Positions 7,149 through 14,431 of a stretch of DNA of 64,000 bases are shown here, one piece after another (position 1 is the stretch's first letter; each line of letters opens with the position of its first letter). The position numbers and the translations under genes were made by a program. The notes beneath the pieces were generated by a model. It was not told the DNA's origin. It worked only from the letters and a program-made list of their open reading frames with translations, and did no database searches. The DNA is from Thermohalobaculum sp039180675 (GTDB lineage Bacteria > Pseudomonadota > Alphaproteobacteria > Rhodobacterales > Rhodobacteraceae), in assembly GCA_039180675.1 (NCBI GenBank), contig JBCDDC010000022.1:1-64000 (forward strand), given 5' to 3'.

Positions 7149-8170
7149 GGATCGCTCCGCGCATTTGGGGCGTCCGCAATGCCTCCTCCGTCAATCATGC
7201 CCCGCGGCCTATAGCCCGGTAATTGCCGTCTGCGATCGGAAATCGAGAGGTGAAGAACCGTCCCGTCACCGCCATATGGCTGGCGAGGGCGGCGGAAGAG
7301 GAAGGCGCGGGCGACGCCACGGCGGCACCCCTGCATCGGGCCCCCGGCATCCTCCGGGAACCGCTGCGACCAGTCGTCCGGAAGGAGCAGGCCGTGCTCA
7401 ACCGCGCGATCCAACATCCAGTTGAGCGACAGGTTAGAGAGCTGCCGCGAGTCTGGGAGACTGCGCATGTCGCCGCCGATATCGCCATGGGCGCCCGGAA
7501 ACCACGCCTGTTCCAGCCGTCCGTCCCAGTCCGGGCTCTTCTCCCAAAGGATCGGCTCAAATGCCCGGCGGTCCTCGTCGATTGCCAGCGCGTGATAGCC
7601 ATGTTCGATATGCGCGCCGAGTTGGTGGTCGTGGAACTCGGTCGCCATCGGTGCGAGGTAGGTGAGGATGGGGTATGGCAGGCCCAGGGCACGGACCGTA
7701 TCCCAGCATCCGACCATGCGGATCGGGATGTCCAGCAGGCAGTGCTCCTCGGCGAAGGCGTCTATGTCGGCAGGCTCGCCCCCTTCGTAGAGTTCGAAGG
7801 CTTGGCGGATCTTGCGCTCGCCCCTGTGGTTCTCCCGCAACAGTCCCATGCGACCAACCATCCCGGCGAGCGATCTGACAGCATAGGCACCGCGCGAGTA
7901 GCCAAACAGATAGATAGCGGCATCGGGACGCCAGCGGGTGGACAGGAACGCATAGCCGCGCAGGATCGAGCGGTTGATCCCCCAGCCCGAAGCGGCGTTC
8001 ACCCATTTGCGCCAGCCGCGACCCTGAATGCCGCGGTCATAGTCGAAAAGCTGAGAGGGTCGCTGGCCCATCTCCTCCATCAGTCGGTAGAGCTGGCCTG
8101 CGTTCGTCTCCTCCCCCTGACGGATCGACGACAACGTGCCGTCGGATATGTAGACCAGCCGCCGCGTCAT
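7145..8170 (-). CDS. DUF2235 alpha/beta hydrolase (phospholipase-like)
   Basis: The 341-residue protein carries the DUF2235 set in order: ISDGT near residue 10 (normally F-x-DGT-x-N), LFGYSRGAYAVR near 90-100 with the nucleophile Ser, VGCWDTVRALG near 155, HALAIDEDRRAF-x-P near 195, and QAWFPGAHGDIGGD near 220 with the catalytic His. DUF2235 proteins include type VI secreted phospholipases as well as uncharacterised cytosolic hydrolases. There is no signal peptide and no secretion locus nearby. It sits nine bases after the P450 and overlaps the enolase-superfamily gene, so an ester or lactone hydrolase role in the same pathway is an inference. Confidence 0.9.
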   Translation of the reverse strand: MTRRLVYISDGTLSSIRQGEETNAGQLYRLMEEMGQRPSQLFDYDRGIQGRGWRKWVNAASGWGINRSILRGYAFLSTRWRPDAAIYLFGYSRGAYAVRSLAGMVGRMGLLRENHRGERKIRQAFELYEGGEPADIDAFAEEHCLLDIPIRMVGCWDTVRALGLPYPILTYLAPMATEFHDHQLGAHIEHGYHALAIDEDRRAFEPILWEKSPDWDGRLEQAWFPGAHGDIGGDMRSLPDSRQLSNLSLNWMLDRAVEHGLLLPDDWSQRFPEDAGGPMQGCRRGVARAFLFRRPRQPYGGDGTVLHLSISDRRRQLPGYRPRGMIDGGGIADAPNARSDP

Positions 8171-8179
8171 CCTTGCCGT

Positions 8180-9361
8180 CTATGACCCCAGATCTGAATA
8201 GGTCAAACGCAAGGGCAGGCTGACCGGGCTGGTGTTGCCGGTCTCTGGTAGGAAAGCGGGAGCACCGGCGGTTGAGAAGGCCGAGATACGCCGGGTCAGG
8301 ACGCGCAGCGCCGCCGCGATGTCTGTCCGCGCCACAGAGGCGCCGAGGCAATGATGCGCCCCACCGCCAAAACCGAAATGCATTTTGCGGCTCGCCTCGA
8401 CATCGAAGCCCGGAGTTTCGGAGATGCGCGAATCGCTCGCTGTCGCATGGGAGAGGATGTGTATCGTCTGGCCCTGGCCGATTTGAAGACCTTCGAACTC
8501 AAAGCTCTCCAGCGCCTCCCGCGTCGACCAGGTGGTCGTAGGCCGTGCCCGGATGGTCTCCTCGATTGCGGCAGGGATGAGCTCTGGATCGCGCCGCAGC
8601 CGCGCCCATTGTTCGGGATGTTCGGCGAAGAGCGACATGCCGAGGCCGAGCTGCGCGCGGGTCGTGTCGATGCCGCCAAAGATCGCGATCACGATCAGAT
8701 TCAGCAATTCGTCGCGCTGGAGATCGCCACCCTCGGCCAGCAATCTCGCAACAAAGCCCGCCTGGCCCTCCGCAGCGCAGTCGACCAAGTCAGCCGCCAG
8801 TGCAAAAAGGCGATCGGTCGCGTCGTTCACCGCCTTCTCGTGGCGTTTCGCGTCGATCCCCATCGCCAAACCAAGGCACGAAGCATCCTCTGCGACCCGG
8901 CGCCAATCCGAGCGCGGGAGGCCCAGAAGCGTGCAGATCGCCTGCCCGGCGAACCGGGTCGCGAAGGCCTCCATGAACTCGACCTCTGGGCGCTTGCCGA
9001 AACCATCGATCAGATCGGAGGCGATCTCTTCGAACGCCGGAGTCATTTCGGCTATGTGCTCGGGCCTGATCGCACGCTGGAACAGGCCGCGTAGATGTTT
9101 GTGGCGTGCGCCTTCCTGCGCGATCACGGAATTGGTCCAGAACCGCGCGAATGAACCTTCGAGCCCGGTAACCCGCGGCCAGGCATGGCTGCCCTGGCGA
9201 AGCCGCCGGTCGCGGAGCAGAAGCCCGGCCTCGCGATGGCGCAGGATCGCAATGCCGTAGGGGGTCCGCGCGTACCAGCTTTTCCGGCGAGCGGCGTGCA
9301 CCTCGGACGATCGGGTGGAAAATCCGGGATCGGCGAGATCTAGGAAGGGGGCATTCGACAT
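8180..9361 (-). CDS. Cytochrome P450
   Basis: This 393-residue soluble P450 shows the I-helix oxygen-activation motif (FGGIDTTRAQ), the K-helix E-x-x-R (EETIRAR) and the heme loop FGFGGGAHHCLG with the axial Cys at about 338. It is a typical bacterial class that needs a ferredoxin and reductase. Two ferredoxins are encoded in the window: a plant-type one at 14048 in the facing operon and an adrenodoxin-type one at 40979. It lies 43 bases after mttB and nine before DUF2235. Substrate is unknown; oxidative demethylation or hydroxylation feeding the neighbouring enzymes is an inference. Confidence 0.97.
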   Translation of the reverse strand: MSNAPFLDLADPGFSTRSSEVHAARRKSWYARTPYGIAILRHREAGLLLRDRRLRQGSHAWPRVTGLEGSFARFWTNSVIAQEGARHKHLRGLFQRAIRPEHIAEMTPAFEEIASDLIDGFGKRPEVEFMEAFATRFAGQAICTLLGLPRSDWRRVAEDASCLGLAMGIDAKRHEKAVNDATDRLFALAADLVDCAAEGQAGFVARLLAEGGDLQRDELLNLIVIAIFGGIDTTRAQLGLGMSLFAEHPEQWARLRRDPELIPAAIEETIRARPTTTWSTREALESFEFEGLQIGQGQTIHILSHATASDSRISETPGFDVEASRKMHFGFGGGAHHCLGASVARTDIAAALRVLTRRISAFSTAGAPAFLPETGNTSPVSLPLRLTYSDLGS

Positions 9362-9404
9362 AACGTCACTCTGCCCCAGGGTGCGGGGAAGTCAAATCAG
9401 CTCT

Positions 9405-10958
9405 TCAATACCAGGCATCGTCCATCGAGGCCTTCTTGCGATCGACAAAATCCTTGAGCTCTTCGTCAATTGCGGGATCGAGCGTGGGGGCCTCGTATTC
9501 TCTCAGCATAGCATTCCAACGCTCGAACGCGCGGCGCTGGCTTTCTTTCGCGCCGCGTTCTTCCCATTGCTCGCAGCTCTCGCTGTCGGACATGACTGCG
9601 TCGTAATATGCGGTTTCGTAGTTGGCCATGGTATGTGCGGAACCCAGGAAGTGGCCCGCCGGTTCAACATCTTCATAAGCAGATGTACCAAGCGCGTTGT
9701 CGTCCATCGGGAGGCCCTGCAGCATCACCTGATAGGCGCCCAGCCGATCCGCATCGAGGATCAGCTTTTCGTACCCCGTGGTCAGCCCGCCCTCTAGCCA
9801 GCCCGCTGAGTGGAGCGTGAAGTTGGAACCACCAAGGACGGTCGACAGCATGCTGTCCGCGCTCTCGGCAGCAGCTTGAGCATCGGCGACCTTGGACGCC
9901 GTGAGCGACCCCCCACAACGCAATGGCACGCCTAGACGGCGAGCCAACTGGCCGATCACGAAGTTCGACATGACCGGCTCGGGCATGCCAAATGTTGGCG
10001 CGCCAGATTTGAGGCTCATCGAGCTTAGGAAATTGCCCAAAACGAAGGGCGCGCCGGGACGCACAAGCTGGCTGAAGGCACAGCACATCATTGCCTCGGC
10101 CAGCGCTTGTGCGATCGACCCGGCTGTGGTGACCGGCCCCATCGCACCGCCGAGGATGAAGGGCGCGACCACGATCCCCTGCCCCGCGCCGCAATAAACT
10201 TGGATCGCCTCGGTCACGACCTTGTCGACCAGCAAGGGCGAGTTCGTGTTCACGTTGCCCATGATCACGCAGCGATCCGAAATGTCGCCATGGAGGATCT
10301 TTGCCATCGCGACAGAGTCCTCGGCGCGTTCCTTGGCGACGATCGCGCCCAGATGCGGCTTGTCCGAGCAGCGCATGTGGATCAGCAGCATGTCCAGATG
10401 CCGCTTGTTCACAGGGACGTCGCAGGGTTCGCAGGTGACAAACCCGCCGTGATGGAGGCTCGGCAGCATGTAGGTGAGTTTCACCAGCCGCTCGAAGTCT
10501 TCGATGGTGCCGTAGCGCCTGCCCCCCTCCAGATCGCGCACGAAGGGCGGGCCGTAGACCGGGGCGAAGACCTGTTTCCCGTCGCCGATGGTCACCGTGC
10601 GCTCGGGATTTCTGGCGTGCTGCACGAACTCTGAGGGCGCGGTTTTGCAAAGCTCCCGCGCGGCGCCCTTCGGCAGGCGGACCCGTGTGTCGCGGATGTC
10701 CGCGCCGGCTTTGCGCCAGATTTCCAGCGCCACCGGGTCCTCGCGGAATTCGAGCCCGACCTCCTGGATCAGCCAGTCCGCCTGATCCTCGATCCGGGCG
10801 AGACCTTCCTCGCCAAGGAACTCGTAGTACGGAATAGCCCGCGTGATATAGGCCAGCTGCGCAACCTGCCGCGAACGGCCCTCCCGCGAGGTGCGGCTTC
10901 GGCGGCGCGGCTTCTCAAGCATCGACTCTTGGATCGGCTCGGGCATCATAGTCTCCAT
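9405..10958 (-). CDS. Trimethylamine methyltransferase MttB-family protein (no pyrrolysine)
   Basis: The 517-residue protein spans the whole MttB family length, with an N-terminal Arg-rich leader (residues 1-35) then the TIM-barrel methyltransferase (…ITRAIPYYEFLGEEGL…). The family transfers a methyl group from a quaternary or tertiary amine to a corrinoid protein. The frame has no internal amber codon, so it belongs to the non-pyrrolysine branch, which includes glycine betaine methyltransferase MtgB. No cognate corrinoid protein (MttC/MtgC) or RamA activator is encoded in the window. It is first in a four-gene minus-strand operon behind a palindromic operator. The exact methyl donor cannot be told. 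Confidence 0.93.
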   Translation of the reverse strand: METMMPEPIQESMLEKPRRRSRTSREGRSRQVAQLAYITRAIPYYEFLGEEGLARIEDQADWLIQEVGLEFREDPVALEIWRKAGADIRDTRVRLPKGAARELCKTAPSEFVQHARNPERTVTIGDGKQVFAPVYGPPFVRDLEGGRRYGTIEDFERLVKLTYMLPSLHHGGFVTCEPCDVPVNKRHLDMLLIHMRCSDKPHLGAIVAKERAEDSVAMAKILHGDISDRCVIMGNVNTNSPLLVDKVVTEAIQVYCGAGQGIVVAPFILGGAMGPVTTAGSIAQALAEAMMCCAFSQLVRPGAPFVLGNFLSSMSLKSGAPTFGMPEPVMSNFVIGQLARRLGVPLRCGGSLTASKVADAQAAAESADSMLSTVLGGSNFTLHSAGWLEGGLTTGYEKLILDADRLGAYQVMLQGLPMDDNALGTSAYEDVEPAGHFLGSAHTMANYETAYYDAVMSDSESCEQWEERGAKESQRRAFERWNAMLREYEAPTLDPAIDEELKDFVDRKKASMDDAWY

Positions 10959-10979
10959 GCAAGGCCTTGCCTCTCACTC

Positions 10980-11003
10980 TGGACACAAGTGTCCAATTGT
11001 CAA
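10980..11003 (-). promoter_or_regulatory. Promoter -35 with perfect palindromic operator upstream of mttB operon
   Basis: On the minus strand TTGACA (11003-10998) is a consensus -35. Three bases on, TGGACAC-TT-GTGTCCA occupies 10995-10980: a perfect 7-bp inverted repeat with a 2-bp spacer, lying where the -35/-10 spacer would be. This is the classic position for a repressor operator (TetR-, GntR- or MarR-like dimers). The mttB ATG follows 22 bases later. The -10 (near AGAGTG) is poor, which is common in this group. No regulator gene is adjacent. Confidence 0.6.
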
Positions 11004-11152
11004 GAAAGAGACCTGTTCGCGCCGCGATCGGTTACACTCGCGTAACTCGTGTATGATTCGCGTTCCGAGACGTGTGTGCTTTTCCGGTACCGAAGCAATT
11101 TTCGCTGCTGCTGTTTGCCACATCTGGGCAGCGATGACTGGAGGAAGTCCAG

Positions 11153-11443
11153 ATGACCGATGTCATGAAGATCGCGCTGGAGCGACGCGCCCAGCTTACC
11201 GAAGAATTGGCCCGGATCGATGAATTCATCCGCATGGCGGAGTCGCTCGTCCAGGACGGGTCACCGCTCGCCAGCGGCCCGGCGCCCGAGAACACGTCGA
11301 TCCCCGCACGCCAGGCAGAGGAAACTCCGAAGCCGGTCGAGACCGCAGCCAGCGAACCTGCCGAGCCAGCGGGTGACAAGGAAGAGAAGCCGGCGCGTGC
11401 CAGCCACAGGCCCATGGTCTTCCGGCAGAAGACCGCCGGATAA
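11153..11443 (+). CDS. Hypothetical 96-aa protein with N-terminal coiled coil
   Basis: The first 35 residues (MKIALERRAQLTEELARIDEF) are strongly helical and heptad-like. The remainder is Pro/Ala/Glu-rich and probably disordered, ending in a basic K/R-containing tail. GGAGGAAG stands seven bases before the ATG. Composition matches the core genome. Proteins of this kind, a short coiled coil plus a low-complexity tail, recur in Rhodobacterales, but I know of no function. It is read away from the mttB promoter, so the 150-base gap probably holds a divergent promoter. Confidence 0.65.
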   Translation: MTDVMKIALERRAQLTEELARIDEFIRMAESLVQDGSPLASGPAPENTSIPARQAEETPKPVETAASEPAEPAGDKEEKPARASHRPMVFRQKTAG

Positions 11444-11455
11444 GAAATCTCGAAA

Positions 11456-11477
11456 GGTGCGCGACCCCTCGCGCACC
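11456..11477 (+). terminator. GC-rich hairpin after the 96-aa gene
   Basis: GGTGCGCGA (11456-11464) and TCGCGCACC (11469-11477) form a perfect 9-bp stem with a CCCC loop, 13 bases after the stop codon. The downstream tract is only weakly T-rich (GCTTTCTATTC about ten bases on), so termination may be partial. Confidence 0.55.
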
Positions 11478-11513
11478 GCCTGAGAAATCGCTTTCTATTC
11501 CCGCCTGCCTTCG

Positions 11514-11542
11514 CCAAGGTTACGTGTAATCCGTAACCTTGG
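11514..11542 (+). promoter_or_regulatory. 11-bp perfect hairpin overlapping the haloacid dehalogenase ribosome site
   Basis: CCAAGGTTACG (11514-11524) pairs perfectly with CGTAACCTTGG (11532-11542) around a 7-base loop. The last two Gs of the right arm are the first part of the GGAG ribosome site (11541-11544) for the TTG start at 11552. There is no T tract, so it is not an ordinary terminator. It could be a DNA operator or an RNA hairpin that limits translation initiation. Confidence 0.5.
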
Positions 11543-11551
11543 AGCAGATCA

Positions 11552-12235
11552 TTGACCCTGACGACCTGTGTATTCGACGCCTATGGCACCCTTTTCGACG
11601 TGGCGGCCGCCGCGCGGGAAGCAGCCGGGGAGCCGGGGTTCGAACAGCTCGCCGACACATGGCCCGCAGTGGCGGAGACCTGGCGTCAAAAACAGCTCCA
11701 ATATACGTGGCTGCGAGCATCGGGCGGGGTACACACCGATTTCTGGCAGGTGACACAGGACGGCCTCGACTATGCGGTCGAACTGCACGGGCTCGAAGAT
11801 CCAAAAATCCGCGATCGCCTGCTGCAATTGTACTGGGAGCTTTCCTGCTATCCCGAGGTGCCCCAGATGCTGAAGGCACTCAAGGACGCGGGAAAGAACA
11901 CGGCGATCCTCTCAAACGGCAGCCCGGCGATGCTGAATGGCGCCGTGAGCAGCGCGGGGATCGGCGATCTGCTCGATGCTGTGATCTCGGTGGAGACCGT
12001 GGGGGCCTTCAAGCCGACAAAGGCGGTCTATGATCTGGTTGGTTCCCATTTCGGCGTCGCGCAGAACCAGGTGCTCTTCGTCTCTTCGAACTGCTGGGAT
12101 GCGTGTTTCGCCGCCGCGCAGGGCTTCACGGTGGCTTGGGCCAACCGCAAGGGCGAGCCGCTCGATCGTCTGCCCTTTGCGCCGCATCACGAGGTCCAGG
12201 ATCTCACGGGCATCCCCGCGATCGCGGGCGTCTGA
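11552..12235 (+). CDS. Haloacid dehalogenase, type II (HAD superfamily)
   Basis: The 227-residue HAD enzyme matches L-2-haloacid dehalogenase rather than generic HADs. It has motif I FDAYGTLFD (nucleophile Asp8), Q-Y-TWLR near residue 50, motif II LSNGSP near 128, motif III Lys in AFKPTK near 153, and VSSNCWDACFA near 178 (families usually have SSNAWDxxGA). It hydrolyses the C-halogen bond of short 2-haloacids to hydroxy acids in the cytosol. The start is a TTG, supported by GGAG eight bases upstream and by motif I beginning right after it. It overlaps the next gene (TGATG) and is first of a four-gene unit. Confidence 0.88.
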   Translation: MTLTTCVFDAYGTLFDVAAAAREAAGEPGFEQLADTWPAVAETWRQKQLQYTWLRASGGVHTDFWQVTQDGLDYAVELHGLEDPKIRDRLLQLYWELSCYPEVPQMLKALKDAGKNTAILSNGSPAMLNGAVSSAGIGDLLDAVISVETVGAFKPTKAVYDLVGSHFGVAQNQVLFVSSNCWDACFAAAQGFTVAWANRKGEPLDRLPFAPHHEVQDLTGIPAIAGV

Positions 12236-13068
12236 TGGAAAGCTTTCAGGCCAGCGACGGGCGGTCGATCGCATATCGCGACACGGGCGGGGACGGGCCG
12301 GCCATTCTATGCCTCGCGGGTCTGACCCGGGACAGCCGGGATTTCACCCGGCTCGCAGACCACCTCGCCAAGGAATACAGAGTGGTCTCGATGGATTACC
12401 GCGGCCGCGGACAGTCAGAATGGGCAGAGGAGCCGGTCAGGGAGTACTCGATTGTGGTCGAGGGTCGCGATGCGGTCGAACTGCTCTCCCATCTCGAGCT
12501 CCCATCGGCAACGATCATCGGCACGTCGCGCGGCGGCTTGATCGGGATGGGGCTGGCCGCTCAGGCGCCCGGCCTCGTCACGGCGCTGATCCTAAACGAT
12601 ATCGGCCCAGAAATGACCCAAAGCGGCCTCGAATTCATCATGACCTATCTCGGCCGTCCGGTGTCCTACCCTGATTTCGAGGCGGCAGCGCAAGCGCTCA
12701 AGGCCGCCTTCGAGGCGGAAGCAACGGATCTGACCCACGCGCAGTGGCTCGCATTCGCCAAAGACACCTATGTCGAGGGAGAAGACGGACTGTCCCTGTC
12801 CTACGACCCCAAACTCCGCGAAGCGGTCGCGGCGGCCATGGATGGCCCGACGCCGGATCTCTGGCCGTTCTTCGAGGCCATCAATTGCCCGCTTCTCGTG
12901 ATACGGGGGGCGAACTCAGGCCTGCTCACCGGGGATACGGTGCGCGAGATGCATCGCCGGAAACCATCCCTTACCTCCGTCGAGATACCCAATAGGGGCC
13001 ACTGCCCCTTCCTCGACGAGCCGCCCGCACGCGCAGCCATCGATGATTTCCTGCGAGCCCACGCATGA
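12235..13068 (+). CDS. Alpha/beta fold hydrolase
   Basis: The 277-residue hydrolase has an oxyanion strand CLAGLTRDSRDF (about 25-36), the nucleophile elbow I-G-T-S-R-G-G near residue 100, an acid in the VIRGANSG strand region (about 223-230), and the catalytic His in RGHCPFLDEP near 260. The family includes esterases, epoxide hydrolases and haloalkane dehalogenases. The elbow Ser argues for an esterase or C-C hydrolase type rather than a dehalogenase, which would have Asp there. The ATG overlaps the dehalogenase stop and the 3' end overlaps the dehydratase by four bases, so the genes are translationally coupled. Confidence 0.9.
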   Translation: MESFQASDGRSIAYRDTGGDGPAILCLAGLTRDSRDFTRLADHLAKEYRVVSMDYRGRGQSEWAEEPVREYSIVVEGRDAVELLSHLELPSATIIGTSRGGLIGMGLAAQAPGLVTALILNDIGPEMTQSGLEFIMTYLGRPVSYPDFEAAAQALKAAFEAEATDLTHAQWLAFAKDTYVEGEDGLSLSYDPKLREAVAAAMDGPTPDLWPFFEAINCPLLVIRGANSGLLTGDTVREMHRRKPSLTSVEIPNRGHCPFLDEPPARAAIDDFLRAHA

Positions 13069-14051
13069 CCGATCCTGTCTCCATCGCAGATATCCGCGCA
13101 GCGCAGGACCGGCTGGCGGGGTACGCCCGGGTCACCCCCCTGCTTGAGAGCGACCTTTTGAACCGCAAGGCCGGGCGGCGCATCCTGGTCAAGGCTGAAT
13201 GCCTGCAGCGCACCGGCAGCTTCAAGTTCCGCGGGGCATGGTCTGCCCTCTCGGCGCTACCCGAGGATGCGCGGAAAAGAGGCGTGATCGCCTTCTCGTC
13301 GGGAAACCATGCCCAGGGTGTTGCCCATGCGGCCGAAATCCTCGGCATTCCCGCCGTCATTGTCATGCCGACCGATGCGCCGGAGCTCAAGATCGGGAAC
13401 ACCCGGGCCTATGGTGCAGAAGTTGTCCTCTACGACCGCCCTGGCGGCGAGAGCCGCGAGGCTATCGGCGAGGCGATTGCACGCGACCGCGGGCTCACGC
13501 TCGTCCGCCCCTATGACGAGCCGATGGTGATCGCAGGTCAGGGCACGACCGGGCTCGAGATTGCCGAGCAGGCCCGCGCTGCCGGGGTCGAAACGGCGGA
13601 GATGCTGGTCTGTTGTGGCGGCGGCGGCCTTACATCCGGGATCGCACTGGCGCTCGAGGCAGATCACCCCTGGCTGCGGGTCCGCACGGTCGAGCCCGAC
13701 ACGAGTGATGACTTTGCCCGGTCGCTCGCGGCCGGCAAGCGTCTCTCGAACGACGGGCCGCCCACGTCGATCTGCGATGCGATCGTCACACCGACGCCGG
13801 GCGAGCTGACCTTCCCGATCCTCGAACGCCTCGGCGGACCGGGTCTCGCGGTCAGCGATGACGAGGCGCTGAACGCGATGGCCGAGGCATTTCGCGCCTT
13901 CAAGATCGTCGCCGAACCCGGCGGCGCCGTCGCGCTCGCCGCCGCCCTTTACCGCGGTGATCAGATCGCGACGGAGACGGTGATCTGCACGGTGAGCGGG
14001 GGCAATGTCGATCAGGCCATGTTCGGCCGGGCGCTGGCCAGGCTCTCATGA
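13065..14051 (+). CDS. Threonine/serine dehydratase-like PLP enzyme
   Basis: The 328-residue fold-type II PLP enzyme has the Schiff-base Lys in SFKFRGAW (about residue 50), SSGNHAQGVAHAA near 85, the phosphate-binding glycine loop CCGGGGLTSG near 185, and a Ser/Gly C-terminal pocket TVSGGNVD near 310. It lacks the regulatory ACT domain of biosynthetic IlvA, so it is of the catabolic dehydratase or racemase type that also includes hydroxy-amino acid and hydroxyectoine lyases. It overlaps both neighbours by four bases. In this setting a beta-hydroxy amino acid intermediate is plausible but not shown. Confidence 0.92.
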   Translation: MTDPVSIADIRAAQDRLAGYARVTPLLESDLLNRKAGRRILVKAECLQRTGSFKFRGAWSALSALPEDARKRGVIAFSSGNHAQGVAHAAEILGIPAVIVMPTDAPELKIGNTRAYGAEVVLYDRPGGESREAIGEAIARDRGLTLVRPYDEPMVIAGQGTTGLEIAEQARAAGVETAEMLVCCGGGGLTSGIALALEADHPWLRVRTVEPDTSDDFARSLAAGKRLSNDGPPTSICDAIVTPTPGELTFPILERLGGPGLAVSDDEALNAMAEAFRAFKIVAEPGGAVALAAALYRGDQIATETVICTVSGGNVDQAMFGRALARLS

Positions 14052-14377
14052 CTGCATCGCACAAGGTCACACTGCGCAACCGGAAGAACCGGGTCCTCGC
14101 GGTCGCCGAGGATCAGACGATCTATGATGCAGCCCTCGCTGCCGGGATCCAGCTCCCGATCGCTTGCGCCTATGGCGGCTGCATCACCTGCGCCGCGAGA
14201 AAGCTCAGCGGCAAGGTCGTCCAGCCGAAGGGCACGGCGCTCAACAAGCGCCAGTCAAAGGCCGGCTACATCCTGCTCTGCGTCGCGCGCCCCCGCTCGG
14301 ACATCACGCTGGAGGTGGGCGTCGAGAGCCATGGCGACCTCTACGAAAATCCCTTCTCGGCGGGTTTGATGCGCTAA
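14048..14377 (+). CDS. Plant-type [2Fe-2S] ferredoxin
   Basis: This 109-residue beta-grasp ferredoxin has the plant-type cluster motif C-A-Y-G-G-C-x-x-C near residues 39-47 and the fourth Cys in LLCVA near 78. It would carry single electrons to an oxygenase or P450. It is the last gene of the dehalogenase-hydrolase-dehydratase unit, overlapping by four bases. A free-standing plant-type ferredoxin in a catabolic operon usually serves an oxygenase; the only one nearby is the P450 encoded 4.7 kb away on the other strand. That pairing is inference. Confidence 0.92.
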   Translation: MTASHKVTLRNRKNRVLAVAEDQTIYDAALAAGIQLPIACAYGGCITCAARKLSGKVVQPKGTALNKRQSKAGYILLCVARPRSDITLEVGVESHGDLYENPFSAGLMR

Positions 14378-14398
14378 CAGCAGCCCAGGTGGCCAACC

Positions 14399-14431
14399 GC
14401 CTTCGTCACGGCCGCAAGGCCGCGACGGAGG
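14399..14431. terminator. Hairpin between convergent ferredoxin and lipase genes
   Basis: CCTTCGTC-A-CGGCC / GGCCG-C-GACGGAGG forms a long stem around a GCAA tetraloop (14414-14417), with one wobble and one mismatch. It sits at the convergent 3' ends and overlaps the last codons of the lipase. No T tract follows on the plus strand. Confidence 0.45.
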
